A stretch of DNA of 62,954 bases from Caballeronia arationis (GCF_001544975.2 NZ_FCOG02000039.1:1-62954); one strand, 5' to 3'; positions 1 to 9,999 are shown, numbered from the stretch's first letter. Notes: generated by a model not told the origin, from the sequence alone. Numbers and translations: made by a program.

Positions 1-1
1 G

Positions 2-508
2 ATGGGTGTGACCGATGCCTTCACCATCGGCATCCTGACCGCCGTCCCCGGCGTGTGCGCGATCGTCAGCATGCTCGTGTTCGGCTTCAGCGCGGACCGG
101 CATAACGAACGAAAGTGGCATCTGATCGTGGCATTCTCGATGGCCGCCATCGGCTTTGCGCTCTGCGTGCTGTGGCAGAACCAGCCGGTGCTCGGGGTAA
201 TCGCGTTGTGTCTTGCGAACATGGGCGTGCTGTCGATCCCTGCGCTGTTCTGGAGCCTGCCGACGGCGTTCCTCACCGGCGTGACGGCAGCGGCTGGCAT
301 CGCGATGATCAACTCGATCGGCAATCTCGCGGGTTTCGTTTCGCCGTACATGATCGGCTATCTGAAGGACCTGACCGGCCGCACCGATACCGCGCTGTTC
401 GTCGTGTCGGGCGGACTGGTGCTGGGCGCGCTGCTCGTCGCGGCTGTGCTGCGCGCGAGCCGTCATGGCAACGGGAGCGCCGCGCAGGTCCGCGCGGATG
501 TGCGCTAG
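2..508 (+). CDS. MFS transporter, C-terminal part (cut by window start)
   Basis: This is the last ~168 residues of a major facilitator superfamily transporter; the 5' end lies outside the window, so the apparent ATG at base 2 is probably internal. Several hydrophobic membrane segments are visible. A loop reading FSADRHNERKWH matches the cytoplasmic loop of anion:cation symporters of the phthalate permease type, and the ending MIGYLKDLTG resembles the homologous part of the complete MFS protein at 51644-53035 (VVGWLKDLT). The likely substrate is a small organic anion such as an aromatic or sugar acid, but nothing here identifies it. A hairpin followed by T residues lies about 130 bases downstream. 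Confidence 0.85.
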   Translation: MGVTDAFTIGILTAVPGVCAIVSMLVFGFSADRHNERKWHLIVAFSMAAIGFALCVLWQNQPVLGVIALCLANMGVLSIPALFWSLPTAFLTGVTAAAGIAMINSIGNLAGFVSPYMIGYLKDLTGRTDTALFVVSGGLVLGALLVAAVLRASRHGNGSAAQVRADVR

Positions 509-1171
509 TCGCGGCATTTGCATCGGAGCGAGAGAGGCGCCTAACTCGCGTGCTTGCCGCTCCTTTGCCTCAATTTTCAGCTTCTTGCGCCTGTCGAATC
601 CGGCAATCGCCTCGTCATGATTCGCGCGAAGCACATCGATGAAGCCCGTCGCCAGTCGCTCGCGAAAGGCGGGCTTCTTTTTGAGGCACGGCACTGGTTC
701 ATCCGTTTTCCAGGTCTGCGTCGAGGAAGCTCGGATGGCTCTTGCCGATCCCACGCAATCGCTTGTTAAATTCAGGCGTTACCCTCCCCGTTCGTGCCAA
801 TCGCATTCTTTACCGCGGCGTCGAACACCCAATGATTGCAGCGAGCGAGGCAGAAAGAGCCGTTTGACCGGGCAACCGTTATTCATGGACATCGTTGATG
901 TCGTTGCAGCAGTGCCTGGCGACTTCGTATGCGACGTTGAGCTAACGGTCGATGAACCGACAGGCCAATCCTTATTTGAACTGTTACAGTTGGCCTGCAA
1001 CGCCCGACCCGAAATTGACGCAGGCTACATGGGGTCGTGTCCCCATACCTCGCCGCGCTCCTTACCATCGATTTGCAAGACAGCGCTTCGCGATGTATCG
1101 GAACGCCTCCTCAATCGTGTAACGACACTTTTCCCGATAGAACTCGACGCTCCGATGGTGCGTTCTCTGAC
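509..1171. other. Non-coding or unrecognised stretch between MFS tail and sigma factor
   Basis: No convincing gene was found in these ~660 bases. Reading frames are open by chance because of high GC, but none has a ribosome binding site together with a recognisable protein. Apart from a likely terminator hairpin at 641-683, I see nothing in it. Confidence 0.5.
641..683 (+). terminator. Probable intrinsic terminator after the MFS gene
   Basis: An 8-bp inverted repeat, GAAGCCCG (641-648) and CGGGCTTC (670-677), is followed directly by a run of T residues. The loop is long (21 nt). The T-run on the plus strand fits termination of the transcript that carries the MFS gene. Confidence 0.5.
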
Positions 1172-3175
1172 TCACCGATCGAGAAATTCTCGCAACTTAG
1201 CGGCGCGCCTCGAATGCATGAGTTTTCGCACTGCCTTGCTTTCGATCTGGCGAATCCGTTCGCGCGTCACATCGAACTGCATGCCCAGTTCGTCAAGCGT
1301 ACAATCGGACGCTGTATCAATCCCGAAGCGCATCCGCAGGACCTTCGCTTCGCGCGGCGGGAGGGCTTCAAGCGCCTCATTGATCGCGGCCCGCAGGCTG
1401 GCGTGAACGGCCGCGTCGGCCGGAGATGCCGCAGATAGATCTTCGATCATGTCGCCAAATGTGGCGTCGGCGTCCTCGCCCACTGGCGTTTCCAACGAAA
1501 TTGGCTGTTTGACGACCTTAAGCATGACCCGGATCTTTTCTTCCGGCATTCCCATGCGCTCGGCCAAGACAGCCGGATGGGGTTTCTGTCCAGTCTGCTG
1601 CAAAATCTCGCGCGAAATCCGGTGCAGTTTGTTGATCGAATCGACCATATGCACCGGCACACGAATCGTGCGGCCTTGATCCGCGAGCGCGCGCATCACA
1701 GCCTGACGCACCCACCAGGTCGCATAGGTCGAAAACTTCCAGCCGCGCCGATACTCGAACTTGTCAACCGCCTTCATCAAGCCGATGTTGCCCTCTTGAA
1801 TCAGGTCCAGGAAGTGCATCCCGCGGTTCACGTACTTCTTCGCGATGGAGATGACAAGACGCAGGTTCGCCTCAATCATCTCGTGTTTTGCTTGCCGCAT
1901 TTTTGACTCAGCCGCCATCATTCGCCGGTTGATTTTTTTCAACTGCTGCAACGGCAATGCCGCGTTCGTTTCGATATCGATCAGCTTCTGCTGCTCGGCC
2001 TGGATCGAGGGCAAGCTGCGTTCGAGTGCGGCGCCGTACGCCGGGGACGCCGCCGCAGTGTTTGCGGTCCAATCAAAATCAGTCTCATGACCCGGAAATG
2101 ATTCGACAAACTGCTCGCGCGGCATCCCGCATCGCTCCACGGCAATCTGCATGATGCGCCGCTCGACTGTGCGCACGTGCGCCACCTGCTGCTGAACGTC
2201 GGCGCACAACCGGTCAATCGTTCGCGCCGTGAAGCGAATGGTCGCGAGCTCACGCTGCATTTCTTCACTCAGGCGTGCGAAGGCAGCCGCGCCCTTGCCT
2301 TCCCTCACGTCGGCAAGCGGTATTTGGTGGAATAAAGCTTTCACTCGCGCAAAAATAGCGAGGCTGTCGCTAGTCAGCTGTTTTAGACGCGCTTCGTTCC
2401 CTTTGTTCGAATCCGCTGCTACGAGTCCGCTGTCATCCTCGCAGTCGACGCTGTCGCTGTCGACAGCGTCCCTATCGAATTCTTCTACGGCAGTCGAGTC
2501 CGGGGTCAACTGTCCGACCTCTGCGGTGTCGTCGTTGAGGCCGTCGACCAGTTCGCCGATGTGTAGCTCACCGGCCGCAATCTGCTCCGCGCTTGCGAGA
2601 ATCGTGGAGATCGTCCCGGGGCAGGCAGCAATCGCCCGAATCATTTCCTGAAGACCGTCTTCGATGCGTTTCGCCATTTCGATTTCACCCGTGCGGGTCA
2701 GTAATTCGGTCCCGCCCATTTCGCGCATGTACATGCGCACGGGGTCCGTCGTGTGATCAAACTCTAAGTCGGCCGTCGAGAGCGCGAGCTCGGCTTCCTC
2801 GTCAGCCTGGTCGTCTGACGCGGCGGCCGCTGCAGCGTCGTTCAGCAGCAGCGTCTCCGCATCGGGCGCCTGCTCATAGACCGCCACGCCCATGTCATTG
2901 AAGGTGCTGACAACGGTTTCAATGGTCGCAGCCTGTGCGAAGCTGTCCGGCAGGAAATCGTTAATTTCCGCGTGGGTCAGGTAGCCTCGCTCCTGGCCCA
3001 GTTGAATGAGTGCGCGCATCTGGCTCTGCCGCTCGCCATCTTGCCCCGCCGTCGAAGATGCGGCTATCGGTGGCAAGGTCCCGGCGAATTTGCCCCTCGC
3101 TGTGGGACGGACGAGAGCTTTCTGCGCTATTTCGGCCGTGTCCAGTTCCGAATCTTCCTGATCAAAACTTCGCAT
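1172..3175 (-). CDS. rpoD: RpoD-family sigma factor (divergent sigma-70 paralogue)
   Basis: A 667-residue group 1 sigma factor that directs RNA polymerase to promoters. It has the full RpoD plan: region 1.1 (~50-105), region 1.2 starting DPVRMYM (144), a long acidic non-conserved insert (~230-300), region 2 with NLRLVISIAKKYVNRG (~435) and the -10-reading FSTYATWWVRQ, region 3, and the region 4 helix-turn-helix LGMQFDVTRERIRQIE (~629-644). The reading frame is open for 40 codons upstream, but ATG at 3175 is preceded by GAGGA, so I chose that start. Several normally invariant positions differ from proteobacterial RpoD (for example MRALADQG where TRSIADQA is usual). This suggests a second copy rather than the housekeeping gene. 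It stands alone, with no rpsU or dnaG beside it. Confidence 0.9.
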   Translation of the reverse strand: MRSFDQEDSELDTAEIAQKALVRPTARGKFAGTLPPIAASSTAGQDGERQSQMRALIQLGQERGYLTHAEINDFLPDSFAQAATIETVVSTFNDMGVAVYEQAPDAETLLLNDAAAAAASDDQADEEAELALSTADLEFDHTTDPVRMYMREMGGTELLTRTGEIEMAKRIEDGLQEMIRAIAACPGTISTILASAEQIAAGELHIGELVDGLNDDTAEVGQLTPDSTAVEEFDRDAVDSDSVDCEDDSGLVAADSNKGNEARLKQLTSDSLAIFARVKALFHQIPLADVREGKGAAAFARLSEEMQRELATIRFTARTIDRLCADVQQQVAHVRTVERRIMQIAVERCGMPREQFVESFPGHETDFDWTANTAAASPAYGAALERSLPSIQAEQQKLIDIETNAALPLQQLKKINRRMMAAESKMRQAKHEMIEANLRLVISIAKKYVNRGMHFLDLIQEGNIGLMKAVDKFEYRRGWKFSTYATWWVRQAVMRALADQGRTIRVPVHMVDSINKLHRISREILQQTGQKPHPAVLAERMGMPEEKIRVMLKVVKQPISLETPVGEDADATFGDMIEDLSAASPADAAVHASLRAAINEALEALPPREAKVLRMRFGIDTASDCTLDELGMQFDVTRERIRQIESKAVRKLMHSRRAAKLREFLDR

Positions 3176-3455
3176 TGAGGTTCCTCGATAGGTTGCTCGG
3201 TGCGGGCGGAACGGTGACCATAGCATCGCGACTCGCGCGCACAAACGGAAATCGCAGCTCAGGCGCAGCGACAACAAGAATCGCAACACGAACACGGGGC
3301 GCAGCCCGCTAGAAAAGGCGCGAAGGCGTAGCGGCCGATTGTGGTTGCAAAACCAAACTGTCTACTATGCCACCCGCCCTGACGAGCGGAGTGCGTATGT
3401 TTATCGTGCGCCATTGGCTCGGAAGGGCGTGCGCTTTCAATCTGCGTACCCTCGC

Positions 3456-3944
3456 TCACACCTCTGTATCGCTTCGCGGGAAGAAACGAAGCAGGTCGAG
3501 CATACTATTTCCACGCTTTAGATGCACTTCCAACTTTTCGGTGGCTTCTACGATCGCGGCCATCCGCTCTTCACGTAATTGCCGATGATGCTCATTAAGC
3601 ACAGTACCAAGCACCGTTAAAAGATTTTCAGAAAAGATCCATTCGTCTGATTGCAAGCCCCGCTCCATCGTCTCCACCAATCCGGTTCTTGCAGTCACCA
3701 TCGCCGTATGGTCGATCGAACCGCAGCCGGCCATGCTGAGGAAATCCGTCACAATCGTCGCGTGGGCAAGTGCCGAAGCTGCCGTCCGATCTCCGTGTCC
3801 CGCGCGCGCACGTTCCAGAGCGGTCCACGACCGAAGCGAGAGACGATTCGCAGTCGCAACGTCAAGGGGAATGTAGAGCACCTTGTTACTTCTTCCGCGC
3901 TTTGCCATTCCGCGCTTCAATGCGACTTGTCTTTTCTCGGCCAT
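3456..3944 (-). CDS. Hypothetical protein
   Basis: A 162-residue soluble protein that I cannot assign. It starts with a basic segment (AEKRQVALKRGMAKRGRSNK), continues with mixed alpha-helical sequence, and has a charged helix EEHRQLREER-like stretch near residue 120 (NEHHRQLREER). There is no signal peptide or membrane segment. An alternative start is the internal ATG at 3908; neither has a strong ribosome binding site. It lies convergent to nothing and is flanked by gaps of ~280-315 bases. The coding bias looks genuine. Confidence 0.6.
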   Translation of the reverse strand: MAEKRQVALKRGMAKRGRSNKVLYIPLDVATANRLSLRSWTALERARAGHGDRTAASALAHATIVTDFLSMAGCGSIDHTAMVTARTGLVETMERGLQSDEWIFSENLLTVLGTVLNEHHRQLREERMAAIVEATEKLEVHLKRGNSMLDLLRFFPRSDTEV

Positions 3945-4260
3945 CCGGTCACTCGTCTGTCAACCATCGCAGTTTGTATTTCCCTTTGGCTCACGACCAC
4001 GTGTAGCTGCATCCCAGCCTGCACAGTGTAGTTACCGTCAATACAGTTAGCAATCGGTCGGCCGGATAGGGGAAAATGAGCTAACGCTTCGAGAGCTGGG
4101 CGCATCGGCTGGCAAGGGCGATGGGCGTTACATGGTCGCTCAATACAGGTACCGAACCCATGCGCATTTCCCGCTCGACCGAACGAGGCACACTAAATGC
4201 TCTATCGATTCGCGGTCTCAGCTATAACGAGTCGATAAGCGATAATTGCCGGGAGTGCAC
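3945..4260. other. Intergenic stretch, nothing recognised
   Basis: About 315 bases between a minus-strand hypothetical gene and a plus-strand small membrane protein gene. It should hold divergent promoters. No clear -35/-10 pair and no operator palindrome of the type found elsewhere in the window was seen. Confidence 0.4.
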
Positions 4261-4473
4261 ATGGAGATGTTGATCGTAGCTGCGATCGTCGTCGTGGCAG
4301 GGGGGTCGTTTGGCACGTTCCTGATTGGAGAGCTGGTTTCTGAAAGCGTCCTAGCGGAGGCGGCAGAGCATGGGCGATTCGCCGCACTCTCTAAGGACAG
4401 TCAGCGCGAGTCCGAAGCGGCGGATAAAATGAGCCGTATCAACGGCCGAGGCGAGTATAGATCCGCGCGCTAG
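4261..4473 (+). CDS. Small single-pass membrane protein with an EHGRFA motif
   Basis: A 70-residue protein with one N-terminal transmembrane helix (MLIVAAIVVVAGGSFGTFLI) followed by a short polar tail. GGGAG sits six bases upstream of ATG 4261, which decides the start over an in-frame TTG at 4246. The tail begins AEAAEHGRFAALSKD. This matches VAQEHGRFAGLARPD of the small protein at 11763-11969, so the two appear to be paralogues. Function is unknown. A role as a small stress-related membrane protein is only a guess from the neighbourhood of the second copy. Confidence 0.65.
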   Translation: MEMLIVAAIVVVAGGSFGTFLIGELVSESVLAEAAEHGRFAALSKDSQRESEAADKMSRINGRGEYRSAR

Positions 4474-4631
4474 CTACGCCGTGCCGCAGTTCACGTCTGG
4501 GGAACCACCGCGTGCCGGTTTTCCTTGAGACCGCGGGGGACTGAGGATGCTAGGTCCGGCAATAGCGGCAAAGCGGTCGACCCGGCCCAGCCGTCGCGCG
4601 CGTCAGCGCCACCAGTCGCTCGGAGGAAGCG

Positions 4632-4907
4632 GTGAAGCGGATCTATCGGGAAACACTGAACCAACTAACTGATCGCTGGACCGTTCTATGCAATGAGATC
4701 AACCGTAATCCAGACGCTCGCTACCCTGGTTTGCTCTGTCTCGAGGTGCATCTGCTGATTCGACGAACCGAGCGCTTGGTCAACCTCGACCCGTTTGAGG
4801 CAGACGCAATTCTCACCGCCAAGATCCTCGCTGAGAATTGCGACCTCGCAATGGCGCTTTCCAAGCTGCATGAAGTCCTTCAAAAACGGCTCGAAGGCAG
4901 CACGTGA
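4632..4907 (+). CDS. Hypothetical protein, 91 aa
   Basis: A small soluble, mostly helical protein starting with GTG at 4632 behind an excellent GGAGGAAG ribosome binding site. Its sequence reads KRIYRETLNQLTDRWTVLCN, with two cysteines (residues 19 and ~36) and a helical C-terminus. I do not recognise the family. It lies ~160 bases downstream of the small membrane protein gene on the same strand and could be co-transcribed. Confidence 0.65.
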   Translation: MKRIYRETLNQLTDRWTVLCNEINRNPDARYPGLLCLEVHLLIRRTERLVNLDPFEADAILTAKILAENCDLAMALSKLHEVLQKRLEGST

Positions 4908-5886
4908 ATTGATTCATAACGCGAAAGTCGCCGCGCCCCCGTGCTAACCCTCTCACCCCAATCCACCTGCGTCGCTCTTCGATGCTCGGCATCGGTAGCG
5001 TGCCGGGCGCGTGTGTCGTCAGCGCGGTTGGCGGCATCATCTGCCGTATCTTTCACATTTTCCTTCTGTCGCTCAGATGCCGATCGCTGGTCTCCAAAAT
5101 AGTGATCGCCGGCGCCGAAGCCAGCGATCAACGATACGTAGGCCCACTTTCACTAATACTCTCTTTTACCGTCTCGGATTGGGCGCCCGGTCGAACGTAG
5201 AGCCACGGTACCTTTAGCACCGCTCGAATCGTGCTCGAAAGGCTCGTTTGTCTCATCGCGCTTCGTCGGTTGCTTTCGGAGGCGGCTTAAGACGGCTGCT
5301 CGTGCGGGACAAAGATAGGGCACCCACGTCTGGAAGCGCACATTCAAGCTTCCGCTTAAAACATACATTTGCCGGGCCGTCGAAGAACGGCCAGAACGCT
5401 GGAATTTGATGGGTTCCAAAGGCGCAATGAATCGGGGTCTTTCTCAAAGCCTTATCATCCTTGACCGTTGATGAGGCTTTTTCTTTCTTTCCCTGCATCT
5501 GCATCTGGGAGAGCCGCCGCGCCCCTTCGGTTTGGCTGTGCGGCAGCTCTTACAGCGACCGACCGCATTGCCCCGCCACCAAAAGGACCGATTAGTACGG
5601 CGCGCGGCCGGCATTTGAAGGCGTGTCCCGAACTCGAGCCCAGTTGTCACGAGCCCATTCGAAGCGACCTGCAACAGCGCCGGGTCGTGGACGGGCAGCA
5701 GCGGTAACCGATCGTTGACGCCTGAAGTTTACAAGCGCCCGATGTTGGCGTGGCAGTGCGAGCGCAGTGAATTTCTCATGCCCGACGCCCATGTCACCGC
5801 GCATCCCAGGCCTCTTCCGGACATCTGCATGGTTGAACCCTTTGCCGCGCTCACGCACGGATGTAACGGGGCTCAGCGCGCTTACT
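4908..5886. other. Gene-poor stretch, nothing recognised
   Basis: Nearly 1 kb without a convincing gene. Open frames exist on both strands, but they lack ribosome binding sites and recognisable protein sequence. No transposase or phage remnant could be read. It may hold decayed sequence. Confidence 0.4.
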
Positions 5887-6108
5887 TCAACCTCCCGTCG
5901 AGAGCATCGCCTTGAGCCGTTCCGCATCATCGGGCTCATAGTCAAAAGCGGCAATCGCGCGCCATGCCAAGTAGACACCGGTCGCATAGTGTTGCTTGCG
6001 GGATTTTTCTTCCAGCGTCGCCTCACCACGCGCCTCGGTCATCAGACTGCTGATTTCCTTTTCGACCTTCTCGGTGATATGCGCGTAGGTGTAAGCCGCT
6101 TTTGTCAT
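5887..6108 (-). CDS. Hypothetical protein, 73 aa
   Basis: A short, soluble, acidic helical protein (begins MTKAAYTYAHITEKVEKE; ends DDAERLKAMLSTGG) preceded by a GAGAG ribosome binding site. It has no cysteines and no membrane segment. The family was not recognised. It stands alone between two long gene-poor stretches. Confidence 0.6.
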   Translation of the reverse strand: MTKAAYTYAHITEKVEKEISSLMTEARGEATLEEKSRKQHYATGVYLAWRAIAAFDYEPDDAERLKAMLSTGG

Positions 6109-7082
6109 TTTCTCTCAGCAGTTAGAGTTCAACCACGAGCGCGCCACGTAAATCCGCGCCAGCGACCGGTCCTGTAATTTTGCCTTGCTCACTGTATAAA
6201 GCAAGCTCCAACGCCCGACAGTCTTGGGGGTGCAAGTTCATATCCGCGAGGCAGCTATTCCCGCCCTTGTCGTGGAAGCAGCAGACTGGTGTACAAGGGG
6301 ATGCACCTCGTGCCCTTAAGTCCCTTAAGTTGCGGGGTTGGAGCTCGTCAAGTTCGAAGGCTGCGAATCGTGGGCAACAAGACCTTGTACGACTTTCGCC
6401 AAGAATACTTCAGGGAGGCGATCGGGGCGGGTGTCGGCACGATCACGCTCGACGACTAATCTGCCAGACAGTTCAAACATGTGCCACGAGAGTTTTGCCT
6501 CGCGGTTCGGGTGAACGTTTGCCTTCCCATGAGCAATTCCCATTCCCTTCCGCACGAAAAAAATGCGCCGTGGGCGGTTCGTGTTCGTTGCCGTTTCACC
6601 GCAATGGAACGCTCTGACAACGCAGTTGCCCTTCGCAGTAAGACCACACTGACGTGGAAGACCTTTGCTACGCGGGATCGGCGCGGCACGATGCGCTTGC
6701 CGAGAACGTTCCGTCGTACAGCCGCGCACTTAGTCTTACAGGGGCGGCCAATTGGTTTAGGAGGCCGTCGGACCACTGGCACATGCTTAAAGGAATTCTG
6801 GCTGGGCGCCTGCCTGCCTCGGATCAATGCCATATCCTATGTGCTAAGTTTGCAAAACCTGCATCCTTCCGACGGGGTGGACGTGCATACGACGCCCGAA
6901 AAATCGGCGTCGGGCCTGGGTTGTCTTCGCGTGCACGGGTATTTGCAAGATGGCCCCTTGACCGACCGATACTGCAGCACTGCGGCGGCGCAAGGGAAGC
7001 GCTCGTTAAAGTGCGTTCGAAAGCACATTGCAAGCTTTGAGTTTTTCCATCAACCGGCTCTCACAGGCTGACCCGCGTGCCG
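6109..7082. other. Gene-poor stretch, nothing recognised
   Basis: About 970 bases with only chance open frames on both strands, none with a ribosome binding site plus family-like sequence. The T+A content is locally higher than in the neighbouring genes. No RNA gene or mobile element end was identified. Confidence 0.4.
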
Positions 7083-7985
7083 CTAGCGCTTCGGTTTCTT
7101 TTTCGCTCTAGGCGATCGGAGACTTGAACCGTGCCCAGATGTGTCTTGAGCCGCCGCGACCACATGCAGGCCCTGCCGCACGCGCTCGATCACATGCCCC
7201 TCACGACGTGTGCGATACACCGTGTACGCCGACCACGAAAACTCCGGCGCGTTGGCGACTTGTCGCAGCCTCCCCTCCACCAGAAAAGGTTGAACCGTGC
7301 CGCTGCGGAAATAGCCGGAGCCTCCGACGGTCAGCAAATAAGTCAAAGCAAGCGGACCAAGCGAAATGGATACGGGCGGGCTACTAAGTTCCGGAAACGC
7401 GGCTTGATGGTTCGCGACGAAACTGGACCCCCAGTCGACGTAGATATATTGATTCGGCTGCATCGTGCCGTCGGACGCGCTCGTGACCATGACGAGCTTT
7501 TCTTCGATAAGCAGTTCCGAAACGAGGTCGGGACGCTGCGGCGGATTATAAAGAACCGCCAGATCGAGCGATCCCTCGTGCACGCGATCGAGCAGGCGCG
7601 TGGGACTATCGACTTCCGCGCGCAGTGCCACCTCTGGGCAGGCGCGGTGCATCCAGACGAGCCAGTCCGCCAGCAACGGCTGCCACAAGCTGAGTTCGGC
7701 ACCGAGGCTCACACCTTCCTCGCGTCCGGCTGGAAGCGCCACGTGCTGCCGCGCTTGCTCCCACACCTGAATCAAAGTCGTCGCGTGACGAACAAATCGT
7801 TCACCGGCAGCGGTCAGCCGTGCGCCGGCCTTATTTCGAACGAACAGTCGACGTCCGAGTTGTTCTTCCAATGTTCTGATCCGAGCACTCACTGCTGTTT
7901 GCGTCAAGTGCATACGCTGCGCCGCCAGCACGAAGCTACCGCTTGCCGACACTTCCAAAAATGTACGCGCCAGTGTGATGTCCAT
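7083..7985 (-). CDS. LysR-family transcriptional regulator
   Basis: A 300-residue LysR-type regulator. The N-terminal helix-turn-helix (residues ~1-60, with AAQRMHLTQTAVSARIRTLEEQLG) is typical. It is followed by an effector-binding domain of the periplasmic-binding-protein fold (~90-280, with DLAVLYNPPQRPDLV). The C-terminus ends in a lysine-rich tail (SPRAKKKPKR). Its overall look is closest to the HdfR-like branch, but the effector is unknown. It is divergent from the nitronate monooxygenase gene at 8396, about 410 bases away, and may regulate it. Confidence 0.92.
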   Translation of the reverse strand: MDITLARTFLEVSASGSFVLAAQRMHLTQTAVSARIRTLEEQLGRRLFVRNKAGARLTAAGERFVRHATTLIQVWEQARQHVALPAGREEGVSLGAELSLWQPLLADWLVWMHRACPEVALRAEVDSPTRLLDRVHEGSLDLAVLYNPPQRPDLVSELLIEEKLVMVTSASDGTMQPNQYIYVDWGSSFVANHQAAFPELSSPPVSISLGPLALTYLLTVGGSGYFRSGTVQPFLVEGRLRQVANAPEFSWSAYTVYRTRREGHVIERVRQGLHVVAAAQDTSGHGSSLRSPRAKKKPKR

Positions 7986-8395
7986 TGACTTTCATATCAA
8001 TTATTTTGCTCACATTTTTAATCATAATGCATTGGTGTGTTGACAACGCGGGTGCGAGAATAAGTTTAGCCGCTTGAAGGGGCCCGCAGAACCACCGGCG
8101 CTCGCGCCAAAGGCATCCTTACTATCCACATGAAGGGCATGCGTCGAGCAAGAGCATCCTTTCCCTCGGGCAATTTTTTCGGTGAATGACACTAGCAATG
8201 TATGTGGAGAACGTTGACAAGAAGTCGACCTCACAGCCAACAGGACGACGCTCGATCTTGCCCGCGCGAGCGCGGTAAACCCGAACATTTGTCCAATGTA
8301 TGACTGACGCGCCGGAGCCGAAGCCACCTTTTTCTAGACGCCATTGCATCTGTGGCTCCGGCGGGGCCCGGTATCCGCACAGGGAAAGGAGTGTT
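7986..8395. other. Divergent intergenic region lysR / nitronate monooxygenase
   Basis: About 410 bases carrying the promoters of two divergent genes. An AT-rich segment just upstream of lysR (around 7990-8030) is a likely promoter and LysR site. A TTGACA is present at 8214-8219, but no good -10 box follows at the right distance. No ATCAC-N3-GTGAT palindrome was found here. Confidence 0.4.
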
Positions 8396-9949
8396 ATGTC
8401 GATTGCGCTCGATCTGTCTTCTGACCTTCATCGGTTCGCAAACACGCTCCATCGTCCCATGTGCGACCTTCTTGGCTGCACGTGGCCCGTCGTGCTCGCC
8501 GGCATGGGCGGCGTCTCACGCGCGGAGCTTGTCACTGCGGCGACGGTTGCCGGCGGCTTCGGCTTTCTAGGCATGGTGCGTGAGCCGACCTCTCTGATTT
8601 TGAAGGAAGTCCGAGAAGTTCGCGCCGGCACAGATCGCAAGTTCGGCGTCAACCTGATTCCCACTGCGACGCCCGTCGATTTGCTCGACGCTCAAATCGC
8701 CACCTGCATCGAAATAGGCGTCCCGGTCGTGGCGCTTTTTTGGGACGTCATTCCCGCGATTGTCCGGCGGCTGCGCGATGCCGGCATTACGGTCGCCTAT
8801 CAGATCGGCTCGATCGAAGAGGCACGCTCGGCCGAAGCCGCGGGCGTAAATTTCCTGATTGTCCAAGGCCGAGAGGCTGGCGGGCACGTGCGTGGCACCC
8901 AACCCCTGGCGGTGCTGCTGCCAGAGGTCGTCGCGGGCACGCGGCTTCCTGTCCTCGCGGCCGGCGGCATCACCGAAGGCGCAGATGTCGCGACCGCCCT
9001 CTCCCTCGGCGCGCAGGGCGTCGTCCTCGGCACAGCGATGATTCCGACTCGCGAGTCCTTTGCGCACAGTTACCACAAGCAGCGCATTGTCGATGCGGGC
9101 GAGCACGAGACACTTCTGACGGACTCGTTTCATATCAACTGGCCCAAGGGCGCTCGGGTGCGCGTGCTGGCCAATAGCGTCACGCGCGGGGAGCGCGGCG
9201 ACCCCTTCGGCGCTTGCGGCACGAACGGCACGGAAAGCACAGTGATCGGCGAAGAGGAAGGACGGCCGATCTATCTGTTTAGCACCGATTCGCCACTGCG
9301 TTCAATGACGGGCGACTTCGAAGCAATGGCACTGTACGCCGGAACGGGCGCGGAACGCATCAGCGACATAACGGGAGCAGCTACGCGCCTACACCAGATC
9401 GTCTTGCAGGCCGGCGCGCTTCTCGACCCAGGCGTTGCATCCGTGCTCGACAGGAAGGAATCAGCCATTGCCCTGTCGGAGCACATGGGTGACGAGCGAC
9501 ATAGAACCACTGGCCGTCACGCGCTACTGGCGACACTGAACGAACTGCTGGAGGCCGAGCGCGCCGGCGCACGGGTGGCGTCTCAAATGGTCGTTGAAAT
9601 CGCCGAACCATCACTAAAGCAGATGATGATCGCCGTCCGGCAAGACGAGGCGCGCTGGTGCGGCGTGCTGACAAAGGCGATTCAGTCGCTGGACGGGTCG
9701 CCATCGCGGCGCACCGGTGCCTTTTATGAGAAAGCTATGGCCGTCGCAGATCTGTGGCAGCGCATGGCATTCCTAAATCGAGGCCAGGCGTGGGTCGTGC
9801 GCAAGCTCCATGCGCTGCTGCCCGGCGTCGACGAAAAACAACTCCGCGCCGAACTCACCGCGATGCTAGCGTCGCACCAAGAAAACATTAGGCTCGTCGA
9901 GAGACAACTCGAGGCTGCGACTGGCGGCGCTCCGCCAGGCAGCGCATAG
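8396..9949 (+). CDS. Nitronate monooxygenase fused to a C-terminal four-helix domain
   Basis: A 517-residue protein. Residues ~20-340 form an FMN-dependent TIM-barrel nitronate monooxygenase (2-nitropropane dioxygenase family). Visible marks are the start LLGCTWPVVLAGMGGVS, the conserved GREAGGHVRG loop, and the phosphate-binding LAAGGITEGADVATALSLGA. Such enzymes oxidise toxic alkyl nitronates. Residues ~365-517 are an additional all-helical domain (ERAGARVASQMV...QDEARW), which I recall as DUF6306, ferritin- or haemerythrin-like in shape. The start at 8396 has AGGAG at the right distance. The CFAS-like gene follows 50 bases downstream, so the two probably form an operon. Confidence 0.88.
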   Translation: MSIALDLSSDLHRFANTLHRPMCDLLGCTWPVVLAGMGGVSRAELVTAATVAGGFGFLGMVREPTSLILKEVREVRAGTDRKFGVNLIPTATPVDLLDAQIATCIEIGVPVVALFWDVIPAIVRRLRDAGITVAYQIGSIEEARSAEAAGVNFLIVQGREAGGHVRGTQPLAVLLPEVVAGTRLPVLAAGGITEGADVATALSLGAQGVVLGTAMIPTRESFAHSYHKQRIVDAGEHETLLTDSFHINWPKGARVRVLANSVTRGERGDPFGACGTNGTESTVIGEEEGRPIYLFSTDSPLRSMTGDFEAMALYAGTGAERISDITGAATRLHQIVLQAGALLDPGVASVLDRKESAIALSEHMGDERHRTTGRHALLATLNELLEAERAGARVASQMVVEIAEPSLKQMMIAVRQDEARWCGVLTKAIQSLDGSPSRRTGAFYEKAMAVADLWQRMAFLNRGQAWVVRKLHALLPGVDEKQLRAELTAMLASHQENIRLVERQLEAATGGAPPGSA

Positions 9950-9999
9950 CGACCTTGCGAAGCAGGACTCGCTTGACCACCGAAATGACGGAGGATCAG

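Noticed and set aside
4880..5131. An 84-codon minus-strand frame rich in Asp, Ala and Arg
   Set aside because: It starts with TTG without a ribosome binding site and shows no known motif. The composition is typical of a chance frame in high-GC DNA.
6325..7071. Overlapping open frames on both strands (134 and 196 codons)
   Set aside because: Neither has a ribosome binding site or a family match, and they contradict each other.
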